Origin: an uncultured Marvinbryantia sp.
GTDB lineage: Bacteria; Bacillota; Clostridia; Lachnospirales; Lachnospiraceae
Direction: 5' to 3'
Length of the DNA stretch: 11,138 nucleotides
Assembly (NCBI GenBank): GCA_947624335.1
Contig: CANQJX010000037.1
Coordinates: 1-11,138 of the forward strand
Made by a program: the position numbers and the translations under genes. The notes below the pieces were generated by a model. That model was not told the DNA's origin. It made no database searches and saw only the letters and a program-made list of their open reading frames with translations. The first letter of the stretch is position 1. Each line of letters opens with the position of its first letter. This document shows positions 6,740 to 11,138 of this stretch, one piece after another.

Positions 6740-8125
6740 ATGAAGCGAATAAGAAGATTTTTCGGCACGCGGCAGTTTTATCGTTCCATGCTCGCCGTGG
6801 CCGTTCCGATTATGATTCAGAACGCCATCACAAATTTTGTGGCGATGTTAGATAATATTATGGTGGGACAGATCGGCACCCTGCAGATGTCCAGCGTGTC
6901 CATCGTCAATCAACTGATCTTTGTCTACAACCTCTGCCTGTTTGGCGGCGTTTCCGGCGCCGGTATTTTTACCGCGCAGTTTGTCGGAAAGGGCGATACC
7001 GACGGCCTGCGCTATACGGTGCGTTTTAAGCTCTGGATCAGCGCCGCCATCTCCGCCGCGGCGATCCTGATTTTTGTGTTTGCGGGTCCCGCCCTGATCG
7101 GGCTTTATCTGAACGGACAGGCGCGCGGCTCCGTTACCGCGCAGGCAATGCGGTACGGGCGCGAATATCTGTCCGTCATGCTGGCGGGGCTGATTCCGTT
7201 CGCCGCAGCCAACGTGTACTCCTCTACCTTACGCGAAACGGGCGAAACGGTCGTTCCCATGGCGGCGGGGATTCTTGCCGTACTGGTCAATCTTTGCCTG
7301 AATTATGTGCTGATTTTCGGGCATTTCGGACTGCCCGCAATGGGCGTAAAGGGCGCGGCAATTGCCACGGTGGTTTCCCGCTTTGCGGAATGTTTTTTTG
7401 TCATGGCCTGGACGCACAGCCGCAAAACGCAGAATGCTTACGCGGCGGGACTGTACCGTTCTTTTCGCATCCCCGCCGGACTTACCAAAGATATGCTGCT
7501 GAAAGGGACGCCCCTTTTATTAAACGAGACCCTGTGGGCGGGCGGTATGGCGATGCTGCTGCAATGCTATTCCACCCGCGGGATCGACGTGGTGGCCGCC
7601 ATGAATATCAGCAGCACGCTGTCCAATATTTTTAATGTCATCTTTATTGCCATGGGAAGTACGGTTGCGATCATTGCGGGACAGTATCTGGGCGCGCAAA
7701 AAACAGACGCGGCAAAGGAAGCCGCGCATCATATGACTGTTTTTTCCGTATTGTGCAGCATTGCCGCCGGTATTGCGATGGCGGCGTTCGGACTGGTCTT
7801 TCCGAATTTCTATAATACCGCCGATTCGGTACGGCGGCTTGCCGCCAGCTTTATTCTGATCACAGCCCTGCTGATGCCGCTTCCCGCCTATACCAACGCC
7901 TCTTACTTTACGCTGCGCTGCGGCGGCCGGACTCTGATCACTTTTTTATTCGACAGCGTCTATGTGTGGGTGGTAAATGTGCCGATGGCTTACTGCCTGT
8001 GCCACTTTACCGGCCTTCCCATCGTGCTGGTCTATTTTCTGATACAGCTTTCGGAGATTTTAAAGTGCCTGATCGGATACCGGATGGTAAAATCCGGTAT
8101 CTGGCTGAATACGCTTGTGAAATAG
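6740..8125 (+). CDS. MATE-family efflux transporter
   Basis: Inner-membrane antiporter of the multidrug and toxic compound extrusion family, which uses Na+ or H+ gradients to export cationic drugs or metabolites. The 461 residues fit the family (about 450), with about 12 hydrophobic helices in two related halves. Typical features are LAVAVPIMIQN in helix 1, the FVAMLDNIMVGQIG stretch, GVSGAGIFTAQFVGKGD after helix 2, LRETGETVVPM (a form of the family LR..G....P motif) and VAIIAGQYLGAQ in the second half. The start is ATG 6740 with GGGAGA 7 bases upstream; the frame stays open back to 6524, but that extension crosses the recA control region and would add 72 residues not seen in the family. Substrate cannot be read from the sequence. 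It is transcribed divergently from recA and converges on the beta-helix gene with only 9 bases between stops. Confidence 0.93.
   Translation: MKRIRRFFGTRQFYRSMLAVAVPIMIQNAITNFVAMLDNIMVGQIGTLQMSSVSIVNQLIFVYNLCLFGGVSGAGIFTAQFVGKGDTDGLRYTVRFKLWISAAISAAAILIFVFAGPALIGLYLNGQARGSVTAQAMRYGREYLSVMLAGLIPFAAANVYSSTLRETGETVVPMAAGILAVLVNLCLNYVLIFGHFGLPAMGVKGAAIATVVSRFAECFFVMAWTHSRKTQNAYAAGLYRSFRIPAGLTKDMLLKGTPLLLNETLWAGGMAMLLQCYSTRGIDVVAAMNISSTLSNIFNVIFIAMGSTVAIIAGQYLGAQKTDAAKEAAHHMTVFSVLCSIAAGIAMAAFGLVFPNFYNTADSVRRLAASFILITALLMPLPAYTNASYFTLRCGGRTLITFLFDSVYVWVVNVPMAYCLCHFTGLPIVLVYFLIQLSEILKCLIGYRMVKSGIWLNTLVK
8076..8101. repeat. Perfect 10-bp inverted repeat at the 3' end of the MATE gene
   Basis: GATACCGGAT (8076-8085) and its exact complement (8092-8101) with a 6-base loop, 21 bases before the MATE stop codon and inside its coding frame. 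No T-run follows on either strand, so it is not a clear intrinsic terminator. It could stabilise mRNA ends or slow polymerase in the tight convergent junction, or simply be chance in a GC-rich codon context. Confidence 0.4.
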
Positions 8126-8134
8126 CGACAGGCG

Positions 8135-8800
8135 TCATTGTCTGGCGACAACTTCTCCCTGTCTTTTGTAAATGCTGTTCGCTTTTACTACGCCGCGCAC
8201 GCAGGAAAGCGGATAGATCCGGGAATCGCGTCCCACGACGGTTCCGGGATTCAGCACACTGTTGCACCCCACTTCCACATGGTCGCCGAGCATCGCGCCA
8301 AATTTCTTTAATCCCGTAGCGATCTGTTCCCCGCCGTCTTTTACTGTCACCAGCGTCTTATCGGACTTCACGTTAGAGGTAATGCTTCCCGCCCCCATAT
8401 GCGCCCCGCAGCCGAGAATCGAATCGCCCACATAATTGTAATGCGGCACCTGCACTTTATTGAACAGCACCACGTTCTTCAGCTCTGTGGAATTGCCGAC
8501 CACCGCGTCCTCGCCGACAATCGCGTTGCCGCGGATAAACGCGCAGTGGCGCACCTGCGCCCCCTTACCGATGATCGCCGGCCCGTTCACAAAGGCAGTC
8601 GGCGCTACCTGCGCGGACTTTGCAATCCACACGTTTTCTCCCCGTTTTTCGTATTCGTCCGGGCTGAGTTTCGCGCCCAGTTCCAGAATAAAACTGCCGA
8701 TCTTCGGAAGTACCTCCCACGGATAGAGAGCTCCCGCAAACAGTTCCTTTGCAATTGTTTCCTCCAACGTATAAAGATTGCTGATTTTTGCCGTTTCCAT
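8135..8800 (-). CDS. Left-handed beta-helix protein resembling the GlmU acetyltransferase domain
   Basis: A 221-residue protein made of a short helical N-terminus (1-55) followed by hexapeptide repeats (about 56-205) of the left-handed beta-helix type, for example VNGPAIIGKGAQV and GNAIVGEDAVVGN. The segment PHYNYVGDSILGCGAHMGAGSIT aligns by eye with the acetyltransferase active site of GlmU: His120 falls where GlmU has its catalytic His and Asn143 where GlmU has the conserved Asn after GAGTIT. The N-terminal uridylyltransferase half of GlmU is wholly absent. Proteins like this are often labelled UDP-GlcNAc pyrophosphorylase by homology, which cannot be right for this domain alone. A sugar or aminosugar O/N-acyltransferase is the best guess. 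Start ATG 8800 has GGGAGG 6 bases upstream; an earlier in-frame ATG at 8848 lies inside topB and lacks such a site. One base separates it from the topB stop, so translation is probably coupled. Confidence 0.85.
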   Translation of the reverse strand: METAKISNLYTLEETIAKELFAGALYPWEVLPKIGSFILELGAKLSPDEYEKRGENVWIAKSAQVAPTAFVNGPAIIGKGAQVRHCAFIRGNAIVGEDAVVGNSTELKNVVLFNKVQVPHYNYVGDSILGCGAHMGAGSITSNVKSDKTLVTVKDGGEQIATGLKKFGAMLGDHVEVGCNSVLNPGTVVGRDSRIYPLSCVRGVVKANSIYKRQGEVVARQ

Positions 8801-8801
8801 T

Positions 8802-10787
8802 TTAAGCCTCCCTGCGGTTTTTCTTATAATATTGCGCCGCCTCGTCAAATATGCCGCGAAGCTGCGTCTGATGATGCGAATGCAAAACGTTTTCCGTGCG
8901 GCTGCGGATAAAATGATTTAATTTTTCCATATACTCGTCCGGCGTAATCGTCCCTTCCGCCACATAGGTAAGCCCTTTTTCCCAGCTTGCCGTCAGCGCC
9001 GGATTCAAAAGCGAACGGATGGAATAATTCACCACGTCAAAAATCATTTCGCCCAGCAGCGTGGGAGTGAGAATCTGCGTTTTTTTATTCAGCGCGATAT
9101 ATTTGTTGGCGATCAGTTTTTTCAGGATTTCCGCCCGCGTGGCGCTGGTTCCGATACCGCTTCCGCGTATTTGCTCGCGCAGTTCCTCGTCTTCAATCAA
9201 CTGTCCGGCATTTTCCATCGCCAGAATCATAGACCCGGAATTATAGCGTTTGGGCGCAGCGGTTTCTCCTTCCCGGATCTCCAGTTTTTTTACTTCCAGC
9301 CCGCTTCCTTTTTTGAGCGCGCTTAAAGCGTCCAAAAATGCGGGGTCGTACGTCTCTTCTTTCGCCGCTTTTCCTCCCGACACCTTAAGATACCCCGCTT
9401 CTTCCACCACCTTAAACGAGGCGAAAAAGCGCTCCTGTCCGATTGCCGCGGCAAGGCTGATCTTGCGGTAAACCGCCGGCGGATAAAAAATACCAAGAAA
9501 GCGGCGCGCAATCAGCTCGAACACTTCCTGCGCCTGCCGGGGCATGCGCGGCAGGGCTTTTTGTCCCTCTCCGGTAGGAATGATCGCGTAGTGATCCGTA
9601 ATCTGCTTGTCGTTTACATAGCGGGTACGGCTTATTCCCTGATAAGCGTTCTTGTTTAAAATTTCCTGCGCGAACGCGCCAAGCGGCGCATAAGAGGCAA
9701 GCCCGCGGATATTTTTCTGTATTTCCTTTGCAACGGCGCTTGAAAGCACTCTTGCGTCGGTACGCGGATAGGTGACCAGTTTTTTCTCATACAGTTCCTG
9801 TATGGTGCGCAGGGTTTCGTCGGGGCTGATCTTAAACAATCTGGAGCACTCGTTCTGAAGTTCCGCCAGATTAAATAAAAGCGGCGGCTTTTTGTTTTCC
9901 TTTTTACGCTCCGCGCCGCAGACGACGGCCCGAAGCGGCTGCAGGGCGCACAGGCTGTCAATCAGCGCCTGCGCGTCCGCGCGTTCTTTAAAACCGTTTT
10001 CTTTATAAAGTTTTGGAGAATGTTCGTACGCCGATCCGGGCGCCGCGCGAAATTCCCCTTCAAATTCCCCGCCGCATGCAAACGTGCCGACCACGCGGTA
10101 AAACGGTGTTTTTACAAACTGCCGGATCTCGCGTTCCCGGCGCACTACCATGCCAAGCACGCAGGTCATTACGCGTCCGACCGAAACAACCGTATAACGG
10201 GTATTTAAGTAGCTGGAAATCGCGTTGCCGTATTTAAGGGTGAGCAGACGCGAAAAGTTAATGCCCATCAGGTAATCTTCTTTTGCGCGCAGATAAGCGG
10301 CGTCGGAAAGATGGTCATACTCCGAGAGATCCTTTGCCGTTTTGATCCCGCGCAGGATTTCTTCTTCCGTCTGCGAGTCGATCCACACGCGCCTGCGCTT
10401 TTTTGCGCTTTTATCCACACCCGCCTGCTGCTCCACCAGACGGTAAATATATTCTCCCTCGCGCCCCGAATCCGTACACACATAAATGGTGTCCACATCG
10501 CTGCGGTTCAGAAGGGCGCTTACAATTTGAAATTGTTTGCTGACGCCGGGAATCACCTCATAAAGAAAGTTTTCCGGTAAAAAAGGAAGTGTCGCAAGGC
10601 TCCACTTCTTGTATTTTTCATCGTACGCTTCCGGATAACTCATGGTGACCAGATGGCCCACGCACCATGTAATGACCGCGTTTTCGCTTTCCAGATAGCC
10701 TTCCCGGCGCGCGGCATTTCCTTTTAACGCTTTGGCAAACTCCTGTGCCACACTCGGTTTTTCCGCAATATATAATGATTTTCCCAT
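8802..10787 (-). CDS. topB: DNA topoisomerase III (type IA)
   Basis: Type IA enzyme that cuts one strand, passes another and reseals; it decatenates replication or recombination intermediates. The 661 residues begin with a TOPRIM domain: Glu9 in IAEKPSVA and Asp106/Glu110/Glu112 in TDSGREGE. The second Asp of the usual DxD is Gly here, which I recall from other Gram-positive TopB proteins. The catalytic tyrosine is Tyr340 in VTYPRTD, and the GIGTSATRA segment (544-552) is typical of the family. No Cys4 zinc-finger motifs follow, and the protein ends in a basic YYKKNRREA tail, as expected for TopB rather than TopA. Start ATG 10787 has only a weak GGGAA site before it and lies 12 bases after the stop of the small membrane protein gene, with which it is probably cotranscribed. 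The beta-helix gene follows after one base. Some TopB proteins travel on integrative elements, but no other such gene is near. Confidence 0.95.
   Translation of the reverse strand: MGKSLYIAEKPSVAQEFAKALKGNAARREGYLESENAVITWCVGHLVTMSYPEAYDEKYKKWSLATLPFLPENFLYEVIPGVSKQFQIVSALLNRSDVDTIYVCTDSGREGEYIYRLVEQQAGVDKSAKKRRRVWIDSQTEEEILRGIKTAKDLSEYDHLSDAAYLRAKEDYLMGINFSRLLTLKYGNAISSYLNTRYTVVSVGRVMTCVLGMVVRREREIRQFVKTPFYRVVGTFACGGEFEGEFRAAPGSAYEHSPKLYKENGFKERADAQALIDSLCALQPLRAVVCGAERKKENKKPPLLFNLAELQNECSRLFKISPDETLRTIQELYEKKLVTYPRTDARVLSSAVAKEIQKNIRGLASYAPLGAFAQEILNKNAYQGISRTRYVNDKQITDHYAIIPTGEGQKALPRMPRQAQEVFELIARRFLGIFYPPAVYRKISLAAAIGQERFFASFKVVEEAGYLKVSGGKAAKEETYDPAFLDALSALKKGSGLEVKKLEIREGETAAPKRYNSGSMILAMENAGQLIEDEELREQIRGSGIGTSATRAEILKKLIANKYIALNKKTQILTPTLLGEMIFDVVNYSIRSLLNPALTASWEKGLTYVAEGTITPDEYMEKLNHFIRSRTENVLHSHHQTQLRGIFDEAAQYYKKNRREA
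8807..8812 (-). promoter_or_regulatory. Ribosome binding site deciding the beta-helix protein start
   Basis: GGGAGG on the minus strand inside the last codons of topB, 6 bases before ATG 8800. It favours the 221-residue protein over a 237-residue one starting at 8848. Confidence 0.75.
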
Positions 10788-10799
10788 AATTTTTCCCGT

Positions 10800-11015
10800 T
10801 TACACATATAAGCCGCGCTTACAGAACAGATAGCGTCCAAGTCCGAACAGCGCCAGTCCGCCCGCGCCAAGAAGCACGCAGCACGGCAGTACCAGCATCG
10901 ACCCTTTGGCAAACATCTGCTGCTGAAACAGGCCGAATATGGTGAAAAACTGCAGCGCAAACGCCTGCGGAAACAGATAGTACAGCAGATAAATCCCATA
11001 AAAGAACAGCAGAAC
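10800..11015 (-). CDS. Small hydrophobic membrane protein, N-terminus lost at a sequence junction
   Basis: About 70 residues of plausible protein end at the stop codon 10802-10800, 12 bases before topB. They hold two hydrophobic spans: VLLFFYGIYLLYYLF near the junction, and MLVLPCCVLLGAGGLALFGL, followed by a basic RYLFCKRGLYV tail. I recognise no family. The frame stays open to the window edge, but upstream of about 11015 it reads as an Arg/Gly/Ala-rich string, the shadow of a different gene in another frame, so the real start is missing. Its position suggests it is the promoter-proximal partner of topB in this sequence, but since the junction may be an artefact, the true upstream context is unknown. 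Confidence 0.5.
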   Translation of the reverse strand, partial: VLLFFYGIYLLYYLFPQAFALQFFTIFGLFQQQMFAKGSMLVLPCCVLLGAGGLALFGLGRYLFCKRGLYV

Positions 11016-11138
11016 GCCCGGTCCCGCGCCACGGCGATCCGCGCGCGGCCCGCCGGTTCGATGTGCTCCGCCTTCGCCGCCAACGGCGGCGCGCCGCGCA
11101 TGAGCTCGACCAGCCCGTCCAGGTCGATGCACTCCTCC
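11009..11138 (-). pseudogene. Internal fragment of cobyrinate a,c-diamide synthase (CbiA-like), cut off out of frame
   Basis: The minus-strand frame beginning at 11137 reads EECIDLDGLVELMRGAPP and then, after a variable stretch, ARIAVARDRAFC. That is the pattern at the start of the glutamine amidotransferase half of CbiA, which uses ATP and glutamine to amidate the a and c side chains of cobyrinate in cobalamin synthesis; family members continue with FYY after RDxAFC. Here the match stops after the Cys codon at about 11009 and the frame runs into unrelated sequence. GC is about 77% (96 of 125 bases, hand count) against about 52% for the next 210 bases. The fragment therefore comes from another, GC-rich source, by recombination or more likely by a chimeric assembly at a contig end. 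No stop or frameshift is seen within the 43 codons themselves. Confidence 0.7.

Noticed and set aside
10522..10536. Exact 7+1+7 palindrome ACAATTTGAAATTGT inside topB
   Set aside because: It is short, within coding sequence far from any gene start, with no promoter nearby; probably chance.
10724..11101. 125-codon minus-strand frame starting at 11101 as one real gene
   Set aside because: Its first 31 codons belong to the CbiA-like fragment and the rest is an out-of-frame reading of the membrane protein and the topB start; it bridges the junction and is not a single gene.
1..11138. Search for a new defence, retron, CRISPR or mobile system
   Set aside because: Every long frame is accounted for by housekeeping or common accessory families; no repeat array, reverse transcriptase, nuclease-helicase pair, integrase or transposase was seen. 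topB alone is not enough to call an integrative element.

Overview
The window is a stretch of ordinary chromosome from a low-to-moderate GC Gram-positive bacterium, most likely a Clostridia-class Bacillota (Lachnospirales/Oscillospirales-like). This rests on an RNase Y of the Bacillus type, a recA-recX pair under a Gram-positive LexA box (CGAAC-N4-GTTCG), a YfhO-family envelope protein, a GH1 6-phospho-beta-glucosidase, and strong GGAGG-type ribosome binding sites. Species cannot be named from sequence reading alone.

Layout. Bases 1-507 (+) hold the 3' end of a GH1 6-phospho-beta-glucosidase. It converges on rny (572-2122, -), and a strong hairpin at 521-560 serves as a shared terminator. On the minus strand, read right to left, come recA (6498-5458), recX (5451-4990), a YfhO-family membrane protein (4884-2230) and rny. 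recA and recX form one unit behind a near-consensus promoter and an SOS box. The yfhO-like gene and rny each have their own near-consensus sigma-A promoter. The yfhO promoter is embedded in a perfect 12-bp inverted repeat. Divergent from recA is a MATE-family efflux gene (6740-8125, +). It converges on a minus-strand operon consisting of a small membrane protein (truncated at the window edge), topB (topoisomerase III, 10787-8802) and a left-handed beta-helix, GlmU-C-like protein (8800-8135).

Functional themes: DNA recombination and topology (recA, recX, topB), RNA decay (rny), envelope glycosylation or lipid-linked sugar handling (yfhO-like, possibly the GlmU-C-like protein), drug or metabolite export (MATE) and beta-glucoside use (GH1).

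The main anomaly is the right edge. From about 11010 to 11138 the composition jumps from about 52% to about 77% GC (hand count). The minus strand there encodes an internal piece of a CbiA-type cobyrinate a,c-diamide synthase, which breaks off mid-motif and runs out of frame into the small membrane protein. This is either a genuine recombination junction or, more probably, a chimeric contig end. I found no CRISPR array, tRNA, rRNA, insertion sequence, phage gene or obvious new defence system. No gene-free stretch exceeds 300 bases; the longest is the recA/MATE divergent region, 6499-6739.
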